Shown here: positions 18,181 to 27,079 of the stretch, in pieces
Layout of the letters: each line of letters starts with the position of its first letter
Numbering within the stretch: the stretch's first letter is position 1
Source of the DNA: Pedobacter ureilyticus
GTDB lineage: Bacteria; Bacteroidota; Bacteroidia; Sphingobacteriales; Sphingobacteriaceae
Assembly (NCBI RefSeq): GCF_005925345.1
Contig: NZ_SSHJ01000001.1
Location: forward strand, 633,817 to 697,816
Reading direction: 5' to 3'
DNA: 64,000 bases
The notes under the pieces: generated by a model
Told to the model about the DNA's origin: nothing
The model's input: only the letters and a program-made list of their open reading frames with translations
The model's database searches: none
Position numbers and translations under genes: made by a program

Positions 18181-19086
18181 TTATGCCTTTCTTACTTTTT
18201 GTAATAATTTTTTAGTAAGCATAATGCCTTCACTTTCCGAATATTTATCCCCTTCGTACTCAATACCCACAATTCCTTTCCAACCTGATTTTTTAATCAG
18301 ATCAAACATTCGGTAGTAATCTATTTTAGTTTCATCGCCATTCGCATCAAAATTGAAGGTCTTGGCACTGATCCCTTTGGCAAATGGCAGTAAATCGCTC
18401 ACGCCCTGATACATATCGTAGACTTCGCTTTCAGAAATTCTGAAGTTCCCGAAATCAGGCAAGGTACCACAATTGGACATATTCACTTTAGACATTACAT
18501 CGGCCAACCACTTACCATCAGATGAGTAACCGCCATGGTTCTCTACAATCACATTGATTTTTCTGTCTTTGGCAAAACTGCTCAATTGAGACAACCCATC
18601 TACCGCAGCATCAGCAACTTCCTGTTTGGTTCCTCTGCCCGAAGCATTTACCCTTACGGTACTGCAGCCCAAATATTTTGCAGCTTCTATCCATTTGTAA
18701 TGCTTTTCTACGGCTTCCTGTCTGCCTTTAACATTGGTATCTCCTAAATCGCCCTCGCCATCCACCATTATTGGATGGTTACGCACTCCCAAATCTTTAC
18801 AGCGCAGTTTAAGCTCCTTTAAATAAGCTTGGTTGGTTTCTTTTTTCTGAAAAAATACGCTCACATATTCCACAATATCTATCCCATATTCGTTCTTCGC
18901 CTTTGCGGGAAAATCTAGATTACTCAGTTTACCTCCAAAAAGTGATTTGTGTAAAGACCATTGTGCCAATGAAATTTCGAAATATTCCTTTTCGCCTAAT
19001 GAAAACGCTTCGGCAAATTGAGAAAAGGCGGTTAACGACATCGTGGTTAAGCCTACATTTTTGATGAAACTGCGTCTGTTTTGCAT
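18181..19086 (-). CDS. Sugar phosphate isomerase/epimerase-like TIM-barrel protein with Tat-type signal
   Basis: A 301-residue AP-endonuclease-2 type TIM barrel (xylose isomerase-like). The N-terminus RRSFIKNVGLTTMSLTAF resembles a twin-arginine signal, common for periplasmic sugar-acting members in Bacteroidota. Metal-binding positions can be seen in VIVENHGG (about 180), LPDFGNF (about 209), GISAKTFNFD (about 237) and GIVGIEYEG (about 274). Members isomerise or epimerise sugars; several act on oxidised (3-keto) sugars. It sits between GH130 and GH43 with gaps of 5 bp and 1 bp. The exact reaction is unknown. Confidence 0.82.
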   Translation of the reverse strand: MQNRRSFIKNVGLTTMSLTAFSQFAEAFSLGEKEYFEISLAQWSLHKSLFGGKLSNLDFPAKAKNEYGIDIVEYVSVFFQKKETNQAYLKELKLRCKDLGVRNHPIMVDGEGDLGDTNVKGRQEAVEKHYKWIEAAKYLGCSTVRVNASGRGTKQEVADAAVDGLSQLSSFAKDRKINVIVENHGGYSSDGKWLADVMSKVNMSNCGTLPDFGNFRISESEVYDMYQGVSDLLPFAKGISAKTFNFDANGDETKIDYYRMFDLIKKSGWKGIVGIEYEGDKYSESEGIMLTKKLLQKVRKA

Positions 19087-19091
19087 CGTTT

Positions 19092-20222
19092 TTAATTTTT
19101 AGGTTCGTAAATAGCTACACCCACTCTTGAGTCGGCACAACCGTAATATAAAAACCATTTATCTTTAAAGTAAACTAAACCTTCAACAAATACAGTTCCT
19201 GCCGGATATTGCCCACTTTTTTCAAAGCTTTCTTGCGGCACAAAAAATGGTTCGTCTAATCGTTGCAATACTTTTTTAGGATCTTTAGCATCGAACATTA
19301 CCTGACCAGCAGCATAGGTATTGGCGGTGTATCTTTCATCGCCTTTTTTACCAGGCTCATTTTTACCATTGTAAAGTACCACAATCCCTTTATCGGTAAG
19401 TACGGCAGGTGGGCCACACTCGGTAAGTTGGCTATCAAAAAAGCCTGCTCTTGGAGATACGATTGCTAATAATTCGCCTTTATCGTTCAGTTCTGGCGTC
19501 CAATTGATCAAATCATCAGACCAAGCAAGATTAATGAATTTTTCGCCCCAATACATTAGGTATTTGCCATTAACCTTGGTTATTACTTGTTTTCCGTTTG
19601 TTAAAGAAGTAACAATAGAAGCAGATTTGCTAGGCGTGTCAAAGAATTTACCTTGATGCGCTGTTCTAAAAGCAGAACCATGTTTTTGCCAATTCACCAA
19701 ATCTTTGGAAGTGGCTACCGCCAAACGAGGCACTTTTTTGTTCCATTGCGTATAAAGCATCACATAAGTACCATCTTCCGTTTGAGCCACCCTTGGGTCT
19801 TCGCAACCCCCTGGCCATTCAAATTCTTTTTGGCTGTCGTTCGCTGGATACACCACAGGCGTTGGTCGGGTTTTCATGGTCAGTCCATCAGCGCTAGCCG
19901 CCAAACCCAATCTAGAAGTACGCTCGCCAATACCCACACCACTTTTATCTTCGGCCCTGTAGATCACGTAAATGCTATCTCCTTTTACCGCTGCCGCAGG
20001 ATTAAATGTGTCGTTAGATTCCCAGTTGACCTGCTTGCCACTCATCGGGTCTAAAAAACTAGAACTCGCATTCGGAGAAATAATAGGTTGAGCATTTGCA
20101 GGCCGTACAAATGGCGTTAACGACCATTGTGTGTTTGAAGTTGTTTTTTGCGAACATCCGAATAGAGCTAGCACAGCTGATATTGCTGCAAAAGCGAGCT
20201 TACTTTGGTATGGTTTAATCAT
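19092..20222 (-). CDS. GH130-family beta-mannoside hydrolase/phosphorylase, lipoprotein
   Basis: A 376-residue protein with a lipoprotein signal (ALFGCSQ, about 20-25). GH130 hallmarks are DTFNPAAAVKGD (about 71), YRAEDKSGVG, WPGGCEDPRVAQTEDG (about 138-153) and LVNWQKHG. GH130 comprises beta-mannoside phosphorylases and exo-beta-1,2-mannosidases; the Asp in the EDPR segment is the usual proton donor. Because this copy is lipidated and thus outside the cytoplasm, where phosphate is scarce, a hydrolase activity is more likely than a phosphorylase (inference). It sits between GH92 and the isomerase-like gene and supports mannose as the main sugar of the target glycan. Confidence 0.85.
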   Translation of the reverse strand: MIKPYQSKLAFAAISAVLALFGCSQKTTSNTQWSLTPFVRPANAQPIISPNASSSFLDPMSGKQVNWESNDTFNPAAAVKGDSIYVIYRAEDKSGVGIGERTSRLGLAASADGLTMKTRPTPVVYPANDSQKEFEWPGGCEDPRVAQTEDGTYVMLYTQWNKKVPRLAVATSKDLVNWQKHGSAFRTAHQGKFFDTPSKSASIVTSLTNGKQVITKVNGKYLMYWGEKFINLAWSDDLINWTPELNDKGELLAIVSPRAGFFDSQLTECGPPAVLTDKGIVVLYNGKNEPGKKGDERYTANTYAAGQVMFDAKDPKKVLQRLDEPFFVPQESFEKSGQYPAGTVFVEGLVYFKDKWFLYYGCADSRVGVAIYEPKN

Positions 20223-20237
20223 TGGGGTTATTATATT

Positions 20238-22421
20238 TTAATTGAAAGATGGAGGAGCAACAGTTGTACCCCAAGTTTGATTAGGTTGATCGGCAAGTTT
20301 GAAATTTAGTTTGGCACCGTTCTTTAGCTGGTCCCAATCAATCCACGTGCTATTTAGTGGTTTTCCATCCATTTGTAGCGATTGAATGTAGGGCAGTTGT
20401 TCGCCACCTCCATTAATTTCTACCGTACCGTTTTTAAGATGCAGTTTGATATGGCTAAAAGATGGGCTATTTACTGAAAAACCAGCTACACCCGGAATTA
20501 CCGGGTACAAGCCCATATTGGCAAAAACATACCAAGCACCCATTGCCCCTAAATCATCATTACCGGGCAATCCGTTGTTTTTATTGCTGTATTGCTCTTT
20601 GATAATTCTTTTTACCAAAGCTTGCGTTTTAAAGGGCGAATTTGTCCAGTTGTAAATCCAGGGCACCTGAAAATCGGGCTCGTTACCCGCTGCAAACCAC
20701 TCTTGATGGTAAGAAGCATCTAATCTCACAAAGAATTCGTCCAAACGTTTTTCCGCAAATTCCTTACCGCCAATGGTATCAATCAACCCTTTAAGGTTGT
20801 ACGGGATCATCCAGAAATAGTTTTTATAACTCGCTTCCCTCCAATCTTCGTCATGCTTTTTCCAACTACCATCTTCGTTTCTAGAGTTTAGCCATTTGGT
20901 TTCGGGGCGATAAAGGTTCTTCCAATTTTGGGCACGTTTTAAATACTCAGCATAAGTTTGATGATCGCCCAGTGCTTTTTTGGCAAACGTAGCAATGGCA
21001 AAATCGGCCGTAGTGTACTCTAACATCATCGAGGCGTTCATATACCCTTTTTCTAAATACTGTTTTAAAAACGGTCGGGTTAGTTGGTCTTGAGATTTGG
21101 CTGTTGGGTCTTCGGCTCCTTTCTTCATAATCTGCAAAGCCTTTTTGGTATCGAAATCTGTAGCGCCAAAAGAATAAGCTACCGATACCATAGCAGCTGT
21201 TGGATCGCCCTGCATAATGCCTGTTTCGGTACTATTCAATACCCAACGCGGAAAACTACCCCCACTCTGCTCTGCAAAAAGCAACATCGATTTCATCATA
21301 TCTGAGGTTTCTTTAGGTGCTAACATACTTATGAGCTGTGTTTGGGTACGGTAGGTATCCCAGTTACTGTATGCCGTGTAATAGTTAAAACCTTTGGCAT
21401 TGTGCACCTTATCATCACCACCTACGTAATCGCCATTTACATCGTTAAAAACATTTGGATGGGCCATGGTTCTGTACAAGTGCGAATAAAACTGCGTGGT
21501 ATGGTCGGCGCTACCACCGCTTACTTCTATTTTACTCAATTGTTTATTCCAAGCAGCTACGGCATTGTTTTTTATCTTTTCGAAGTCCCAATTAGGGTTT
21601 TCTGCTTTTAGGTTTTGCTTTGCATTAGCCAATGATACGTAAGAAATACCTACTTTGTATTTGATGCTTTTACCACCTTTGGTATCAAAAGTAAAGTAAA
21701 CGCCAGTACCTGGTTTATTTTCAAGCTTGTTACCTTTTTTTACCTTATCTCCCTCCCAAGTACCAACAGAAGTTGCTTCGGTATTAAACTGAGCTACAAA
21801 ATAAATACGATAACTTACCGCCGTACCGCAAAAAGAACCACCGTCTGCAAACCCTTCAAAACTGCTATTGCTTGTAATTTTCACATTAGCTTCTTTCATG
21901 GTAGTGGCATTTAAACCTGTACCAATAATAATACTCCCTTTGTTAAGGTTTGTTGGAAAATTGAATTGACCAGCACCCGTACGCATGGTTACAGCAAGTG
22001 AACTATTGATAGCATCTTTATCAACAGCTTCGTAAAAACCCGCATAGGCATTTTTAACCTTAAATTCAGGTTTAAAACCCAGCATATCTTTTGGAGATAC
22101 CGTAACCTCTCCTGCCAATGGCAATAAAGGCAGGTTACCCATGTGCTCGCAACCGGCACCGCTCATTTGGTTAATCACAAAGCCTTTATTGGGATGAAAA
22201 AAAGTAGGCGTAAATTGCACCATCCCAAAAGGAAGCATGGCACCAGGAAAGGTATACCCAGCCTCCAGATAGGCCTCATTTGCATTTGCCCCTTTTCCTT
22301 GTATACCAATACGCGTATTTACTTTTTGCGCATAATTTTCTTGCGCTAATGCATTTTGCTGACTGACGATTGCCCCGCCAACTAAAAGCCACATGATCTT
22401 CTTAGTCCACATTCTATTCAA
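20238..22421 (-). CDS. GH92 alpha-mannosidase, first gene of the main operon
   Basis: A 727-residue secreted protein (signal about 1-26 ending ALAQ). GH92 motifs: VNTRIGIQGKGANANEAYLE near the N-terminus, GAGCEHMGNLPLLP (about 83), HPNVFNDVNGDYVG, WDTYRTQTQ (about 335) and PGNDDLGAMGAWYVFANMGL (about 643-662), in which the NDD pair supplies the catalytic base. The early part differs from the GH92 at 12395, so it may prefer another linkage. It is the first gene of a run of eight same-strand enzymes with gaps of 1-129 bp and has an operator copy 34 bp upstream of its start. Confidence 0.92.
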   Translation of the reverse strand: MNRMWTKKIMWLLVGGAIVSQQNALAQENYAQKVNTRIGIQGKGANANEAYLEAGYTFPGAMLPFGMVQFTPTFFHPNKGFVINQMSGAGCEHMGNLPLLPLAGEVTVSPKDMLGFKPEFKVKNAYAGFYEAVDKDAINSSLAVTMRTGAGQFNFPTNLNKGSIIIGTGLNATTMKEANVKITSNSSFEGFADGGSFCGTAVSYRIYFVAQFNTEATSVGTWEGDKVKKGNKLENKPGTGVYFTFDTKGGKSIKYKVGISYVSLANAKQNLKAENPNWDFEKIKNNAVAAWNKQLSKIEVSGGSADHTTQFYSHLYRTMAHPNVFNDVNGDYVGGDDKVHNAKGFNYYTAYSNWDTYRTQTQLISMLAPKETSDMMKSMLLFAEQSGGSFPRWVLNSTETGIMQGDPTAAMVSVAYSFGATDFDTKKALQIMKKGAEDPTAKSQDQLTRPFLKQYLEKGYMNASMMLEYTTADFAIATFAKKALGDHQTYAEYLKRAQNWKNLYRPETKWLNSRNEDGSWKKHDEDWREASYKNYFWMIPYNLKGLIDTIGGKEFAEKRLDEFFVRLDASYHQEWFAAGNEPDFQVPWIYNWTNSPFKTQALVKRIIKEQYSNKNNGLPGNDDLGAMGAWYVFANMGLYPVIPGVAGFSVNSPSFSHIKLHLKNGTVEINGGGEQLPYIQSLQMDGKPLNSTWIDWDQLKNGAKLNFKLADQPNQTWGTTVAPPSFN

Positions 22422-22454
22422 ATAAGGTTTATTTCGGTCTTAATTTTCGCAATA

Positions 22455-22471
22455 TAAAACGATTTAGCAAA
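22455..22471 (-). promoter_or_regulatory. LacI-type operator upstream of the main glycan operon
   Basis: Minus strand TTTGCTAAATCGTTTTA differs by one base from the operator core at 3381 and 6826. It is 34 bp upstream of the first GH92 start codon. A convincing TAnnTTTG box at the usual 20-bp spacing is not seen here. Confidence 0.55.
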
Positions 22472-22617
22472 AATTAAAAATATTTATCGAAATTATCATT
22501 GTAAAAACGCTGATAAAAATGGTTCCATTTCCCGCAAATTTGGCTTAAATAGCTAAAAACGAACAATACAATTCAAAAAATATAAGCTTTAAGCTTAGCA
22601 ATAACCTAATATTTTTT

Positions 22618-22649
22618 CTTGCTAAATCGATTTTTTAATTCTACCTTTA
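22618..22649 (+). promoter_or_regulatory. Promoter with degenerate LacI-type operator for the lectin-like lipoprotein gene
   Basis: CTTG (22618-22621), 20 bp, then TACCTTTA (22642-22649) approximates the Bacteroidota promoter. TTGCTAAATCGATTTTTTA (22619-22637) resembles the operator seen elsewhere, again overlapping the -33 element. It faces away from the operator at 22455, so the two transcripts are divergent. Confidence 0.45.
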
Positions 22650-22685
22650 AATTCAACTATTAAATTAGAAAACCAAATATTCAAA

Positions 22686-24599
22686 TTGATGAACACTTTC
22701 ATGATTAGAAAACTACTCTATCTATTAGGCCTGGTACTGATTATTTCTTGCAAAAAAGATCACAAGCAACCTCCTAGCCCTGGGCGAATGATTAAAGAAT
22801 TTAAGCTAGAAACCGGGCAATACGGAAGCGCTAGCATTTATGCAGAAAACGATAATTATAAAGTATTGGTTAGGCTTAGACCCGACGCGGATTTAAAAGC
22901 CATCAAACCTATCATCAAGATTTCTGATGATGCAACCATACAACCTGCCTCGGGAACAACTATCGACGTATCTGTTAACAAAACGGTAACTTATACCATT
23001 ACATCGGCCTCTGGCCAGAGCAGAAAATGGGAAATAGAGTTTAGAGTTTTCGACTCTAGTATTAGCGATTATGGCACTTACAGCATTGCTAGCGCTATAA
23101 ATACCCGAGTGATACAAGTGCAAGGCAATGCAAATTTCAACGAAAAGTATTTAGACAATGCCACCATGAACGTAGGTGATGCAGAAATTGCCACAGGCGA
23201 AAACCTAAAAAGATGGCAAGAGTGGCATATCATCTACAATTCTACAGTAAACGACACTAAGTATTACCAGATTAGAAACTTATTTAGCGGATTATTTTTA
23301 AATGCGTACGCCGCGGGAGAACCAGTAAGACAAAAATTAGAATTGAAAACAACTAATGATACACAACTCTGGAAAATTGAAGAATCTACCCAAGAAGGCA
23401 AGTATGAGATTTCTAACAAAGCCAACGGTTTGTATTTAACCCTGAGCGGTACGGGCAATGGTATTCAAATTACCCAAGAAGCAAAAGCAAATGCCGACAA
23501 GCAAAAGTGGGAAATAACAAAATTACCTAATGATAGTTACCGCGATGGCGATGTAACTAACTTTTTCGCCCGAACTACCGGCTCGGTGGCGTTTGACCAA
23601 GGCAACAGTATCCCTTTAGCCGATGGAAGAGTACTTTGGGTAACGCAGGATGCTTGGTACCAAAGCTCGCTTGCGCCAAATGGAAATCTTTACGGTAACC
23701 AATTTATATCTTACACCAACTCCATCATCATTCAGCCTACGGCTACCAACTGGAGCCCAAGCGCACCAATGATGACCGCTGATGGCAGGGCAAACGGAAA
23801 TGTTGGAAATTTAATACCAAAATATCCTGGTAAAACCTGGAGCTGGCCAGGAGCAGGCGTTCAAATCGGAGATGATGTTTATATCCACAATAGAGAAGGG
23901 CAAGGTTTAGGAACTGATGACGACCATCAATCTCTGTTTAAATTAACTCCGATAACGGCAACACATTGGAAAACAGAACGCACAGCACCAGCAGGGCTTA
24001 CCGCCTCAGAAAAACTTGTGGGTTTTGCCTCTGGTATGGTCAAAGCAAATGATGGCTATGTATATGTATATGGTAGCCGTACAGATCCAAACAGTTTTGG
24101 CTTCGAATCGTTTCTACACGTAGCACGTTTCCCTCAAAACAATACCCAAAACTGGACTTTCTGGAACGGAAGTGCATGGGTGGCCACGGCGTCAATCGCA
24201 TCTACAGCGCATATAGCAAAAGGCTTAGGTACAAATTTTGTAAGTTACCTAAATGGCAAATACATTTACTTAACCATGGATCAAGGTTTTTACTGCGACA
24301 TTCCATCACTTAACATGTATGTCTCTACTTCTACTAGTCCTACTGGGCCATTTACTCCTCGAAAACTGGTATACAGCTTTACGGAATTCTACAAGGGCTC
24401 AAATGCAAGAGTATATACTCCGTTGATACATGCCCATGCCAATAATGGAAAAAATGAATTGCTATTAACTTACAGCATGAATTTTGGCGCTTGTGTAAAT
24501 ACGGGAGATGGTGCCATAAAAGAAAGCGATGGCAATTACGACCCTTACTATTATCGCGTAAAAGGTGTACGTATTCCTTATGAATTGTTGGGATTGTAA
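22686..24599 (+). CDS. Multidomain surface lipoprotein: DUF5018-like, ricin-type lectin, DUF4185/DUF5005-like propeller
   Basis: A 637-residue protein with a lipobox (LVLIISCKKD, Cys about 22). Residues about 33-125 resemble the DUF5018 beta-sandwich found at the base of Bacteroidota surface glycan-binding proteins. Residues about 135-285 look like a ricin-B beta-trefoil (YYQIRNLFSGLFLNAYAAG, LWKIEEST, YEISNKANGLYLTL, KQKWEITK). The remainder begins YRDGDVTNFFARTTGSVAFD and resembles the DUF4185/DUF5005 propeller related to GH43 folds (DAWYQSS, GVQIGDDVYIHNREG, YVYVYGSR). It is probably a surface glycan-binding or glycan-cleaving protein of the locus. Transcribed divergently from the main operon with its own operator-like site. 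An internal ATG five codons downstream is an equally possible start. Confidence 0.72.
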   Translation: MMNTFMIRKLLYLLGLVLIISCKKDHKQPPSPGRMIKEFKLETGQYGSASIYAENDNYKVLVRLRPDADLKAIKPIIKISDDATIQPASGTTIDVSVNKTVTYTITSASGQSRKWEIEFRVFDSSISDYGTYSIASAINTRVIQVQGNANFNEKYLDNATMNVGDAEIATGENLKRWQEWHIIYNSTVNDTKYYQIRNLFSGLFLNAYAAGEPVRQKLELKTTNDTQLWKIEESTQEGKYEISNKANGLYLTLSGTGNGIQITQEAKANADKQKWEITKLPNDSYRDGDVTNFFARTTGSVAFDQGNSIPLADGRVLWVTQDAWYQSSLAPNGNLYGNQFISYTNSIIIQPTATNWSPSAPMMTADGRANGNVGNLIPKYPGKTWSWPGAGVQIGDDVYIHNREGQGLGTDDDHQSLFKLTPITATHWKTERTAPAGLTASEKLVGFASGMVKANDGYVYVYGSRTDPNSFGFESFLHVARFPQNNTQNWTFWNGSAWVATASIASTAHIAKGLGTNFVSYLNGKYIYLTMDQGFYCDIPSLNMYVSTSTSPTGPFTPRKLVYSFTEFYKGSNARVYTPLIHAHANNGKNELLLTYSMNFGACVNTGDGAIKESDGNYDPYYYRVKGVRIPYELLGL

Positions 24600-24627
24600 G
24601 ACCTTAAAATAAATTATCTTTCACTGT

Positions 24628-24676
24628 AAAGGTGTCTGGTTCTTAATGTATTAAGTTAAGAATTTAGACACCTTTT
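24628..24676 (+). terminator. Hairpin terminator after the lipoprotein gene
   Basis: AAAGGTGTCT (24628-24637) pairs with AGACACCTTT (24666-24675), extended by a TTCTTAA/TTAAGAA inner stem, and is followed by T-rich sequence. It lies 30 bp after the stop codon. Confidence 0.75.
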
Positions 24677-24709
24677 GGTTTTAGAGCAAAATCAAAGTTT
24701 TACTTTATT

Positions 24710-24823
24710 TATCCGACTACTGCTTGGCAGCAGGTAAAGATGATAGGCGTCGCTGCAAAAAATCTGATGGCGGATCGGAATTATTACATCAATACAAGAG
24801 AATTGCGGTCGATAAATGAATAG
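24710..24823 (+). pseudogene. 3' remnant of an M1 peptidase gene
   Basis: The frame YPTTAW...RELRSINE ending in TAG matches the last 37 residues of the peptidase at 25241 with only a few substitutions. Nothing upstream of 24710 continues the peptidase frame, so this is a decapitated tail left by a duplication or recombination. Confidence 0.85.
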
Positions 24824-24943
24824 GGCTTTGAGTTTCACCCCAGCTCATGACCTATTATTTTTTCGAATTGTACTTTAAAATATCTTTTTAACAGAAAAGG
24901 CGCAATTTCTTGCGCCTTTGGTGATGACGCTGGGATTCGAACC
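24710..24943 (+). repeat. 234-bp direct repeat, upstream copy (A)
   Basis: Aligns without gaps to 26846-27079 (offset 2136 bp) with about nine mismatches by eye. It contains the last codons of an M1 peptidase gene, its terminator hairpin (24895-24919) and the T-loop end of a minus-strand tRNA (24925-24943). The two copies enclose the M1 peptidase gene. Confidence 0.9.
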
Positions 24944-25240
24944 TTTTTCTAATTCCTACGTTTTATGACTATCTGTAAAGGTTTCGATTACTAATTTACC
25001 GAATCGCTCACCTTTCTACTTGTATCTTTTAGTTGCAGTTGCTTTAGCTTAAATACGGTTTTTAAGCTAATAAACGCAATAGTCAATTCATTTCTTTTGC
25101 AAATAAAATTGAAAAGTTTGACTAGTACTTGTTAGACTTTTTATTTCCTTTTTACACTAACTACTTTTAGGGGTTAGGTGTGATACTTGGTCTTTCAGGC
25201 TTGGCACTTCGACTTTTTTACTTAAATTAACGACGATAAA
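24944..25240. other. Intergenic stretch after the tRNA fragment
   Basis: Begins where the upstream repeat copy diverges, just after the tRNA T-loop sequence. No convincing gene is seen on either strand. It should carry the promoter of the M1 peptidase gene; the palindrome-like TTTAAGCTAAAT/ACGGTTTTTAAGCT region near 25046-25072 is the only structure noted. Confidence 0.4.
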
Positions 25241-26959
25241 ATGAATAAAACCCTATACACTGAACTTTTGCTGCTTTGTACATGTCTTTGCTTTACTTGG
25301 TCGAAAGTAAGCGGAGCGCCAGTCGACACAAGTTCTATAACGCTTTTGGATGCCAAAGCCAAGCAGTTTGCAGCCATGTCTCTTTCTGACGTAGGAGGTA
25401 CAAGTGAACAGATTCCTATTGGCATATCGCCAGAACGTAGTTGGTGGAACTTGGTACACTATAACATTAGGTTAAAGCCCAACTATGCGAATAAGTCGAT
25501 TTCTGGATCAAATGAACTGAGCTTTGCGGCGCTGAAAGATGGCATTGTGATGCAGATAGACCTTAAGGCACCGATGCGCATTTCTGCGGTCAAATGGAAA
25601 GGGAGGCCACTTGCTTTTGAGCGGCGGGGTGATGCCTATTTAGTGAGTTTTCCTAAGCTTGTTAAAAAGGGAGAGCGCAGGACGATTTTGCTGGAATTTG
25701 ATGGACAGCCTCCAGTGTCTTTAAATGCGCCATTTGAAAACGGCTGGATCTGGGCGAAGGATGATCGGGGCAGACCTTGGATGAGCGTAGCCTGCCAGGG
25801 CAAAGGGGCGAGTATCTGGCTTCCCTGCAAGGAACTGCTTTATGATAAGCCGGACAGGGGGATCGACTTTTATTTAACCGTACCCGATACGTTGACTGCA
25901 GTTGCGGGCGGGCGGCTAAAGGAAAGAAAGGACAATAAAGATGGAACGGCTACCTTCCACTGGAGGGTGTCTAGTCCGATCAATAACTATAACATCATTC
26001 CCTATATCGGAAAATATGTGAGCTGGGAAAAACCCCACTATGGACTAAAGGGCAGATTGGACTGTACGTACTGGGTGTTGGACTATAACCTTTCGAAAGG
26101 CAAACAGCACCTTGCGCAGGCAGATACTATGCTGCGTACCTTTGAGTATTGGATGGGGGCCTATCCTTTTTATGGAGATGGCTACAAGTTGGTGGAAGCG
26201 CCGATGCATGGAATGGAGCACCAGGGAGCGATTGCCTACGGGAATGGTTTCCAGAATGGTTATCGTGGTAAGGATTTGATTTCTGGGACAGGCTGGGGAC
26301 TAAAATGGGATTTCATACTGGTGCATGAAAGTGCGCACGAGTGGTTCGGCAACAGTATTACCTCGAGTTCCAATGGAGATACTTGGCTGCATGAGGGTTT
26401 TGCCAAATATTTGGAGACCCTTTATACTGATAAGGTCTTTGGCACTGCAGCAGGTAACGAATATACTTTAGGCACCTGGAAGCGGATAAAGAATAACCTG
26501 CCGGTGTTGGGCACTAGCACCCAGGACAGGTACTATAAGGGGGCGGCTTTGCTCCACATGGTTAGGCAGCTGACTGGGAACGCTATTTTTCGAGACTGGC
26601 TTCATGGGCTGAATGAGCAGTTTGCCCACCGGACGATAACCACCGCCCAAGTGCTGGCGTATCTGAATAAGTTGACCAAAAGGAATTTTTCGAAGATGTT
26701 TGAGCAGTATCTCAAGACCGTTCAGGTACCCGAATTGGAGTACTGTTTCCTAGAAGGAAAGCTTTATGTTAGATGGAACAATTGTATCAATAACTTTGAT
26801 ATGCCCCTTAACATTGCTGCTGATGGTAAAAACTTCAATAGGGTATATCCGACAACTGCTTGGCAGCCGGTAAAGATGATAGGTGTCGCTGCAAAAAATC
26901 TGACGGTGGATCGGAATTATTACATCAATACAAGAGAATTGCGATCGATAAATGAATAG
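25241..26959 (+). CDS. M1-family metallopeptidase, secreted
   Basis: A 572-residue protein with a signal peptide (about 1-25, ending SGA). Residues 362-366 are the zinc motif HESAH, with the third ligand Glu385 in LHEGFAKYLE at the canonical M1 spacing. GMEHQGAIAYGN (Glu326) replaces the usual GAMEN exopeptidase motif. It lacks the long C-terminal HEAT domain, as do many short Bacteroidota M1 peptidases, and probably trims peptides in the periplasm or outside the cell. The gene is visibly richer in G and C than its neighbours (many ggc, cgg, ctg and gcg codons). It is enclosed by a 234-bp direct repeat and lies beside a tRNA gene, both suggestive of acquisition by transfer. Confidence 0.9.
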   Translation: MNKTLYTELLLLCTCLCFTWSKVSGAPVDTSSITLLDAKAKQFAAMSLSDVGGTSEQIPIGISPERSWWNLVHYNIRLKPNYANKSISGSNELSFAALKDGIVMQIDLKAPMRISAVKWKGRPLAFERRGDAYLVSFPKLVKKGERRTILLEFDGQPPVSLNAPFENGWIWAKDDRGRPWMSVACQGKGASIWLPCKELLYDKPDRGIDFYLTVPDTLTAVAGGRLKERKDNKDGTATFHWRVSSPINNYNIIPYIGKYVSWEKPHYGLKGRLDCTYWVLDYNLSKGKQHLAQADTMLRTFEYWMGAYPFYGDGYKLVEAPMHGMEHQGAIAYGNGFQNGYRGKDLISGTGWGLKWDFILVHESAHEWFGNSITSSSNGDTWLHEGFAKYLETLYTDKVFGTAAGNEYTLGTWKRIKNNLPVLGTSTQDRYYKGAALLHMVRQLTGNAIFRDWLHGLNEQFAHRTITTAQVLAYLNKLTKRNFSKMFEQYLKTVQVPELEYCFLEGKLYVRWNNCINNFDMPLNIAADGKNFNRVYPTTAWQPVKMIGVAAKNLTVDRNYYINTRELRSINE

Positions 26960-27079
26960 GGCTTTGAGTTTCACCCCAGCTCATGACCTATTATTTTTTC
27001 GAATTGTACTTTAAAATATCTTTTTAACAGAAAAGGCGCAATTTCTTGCGCCTTTTGTGATCCCGCTGGGATTCGAACC
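26846..27079 (+). repeat. 234-bp direct repeat, downstream copy (B)
   Basis: Covers the last 38 codons of the M1 peptidase gene, its terminator and the first 22 bp (3' half of the T arm and acceptor) of tRNA-Lys. It is the intact counterpart of the copy at 24710. Confidence 0.9.
27031..27056. terminator. Bidirectional hairpin terminator
   Basis: AAAAGGCGCAA, loop TTTC, TTGCGCCTTTT: perfect 11-bp arms with an A run on one side and a T run on the other, suitable for the M1 gene on the plus strand and the tRNA on the minus strand. Confidence 0.85.

Noticed and set aside
24921..24960. A second tRNA gene at the upstream repeat copy
   Set aside because: Only the T-loop and a changed acceptor end (TGATGACG) are present; the anticodon and D arms are missing, so it is a fragment.
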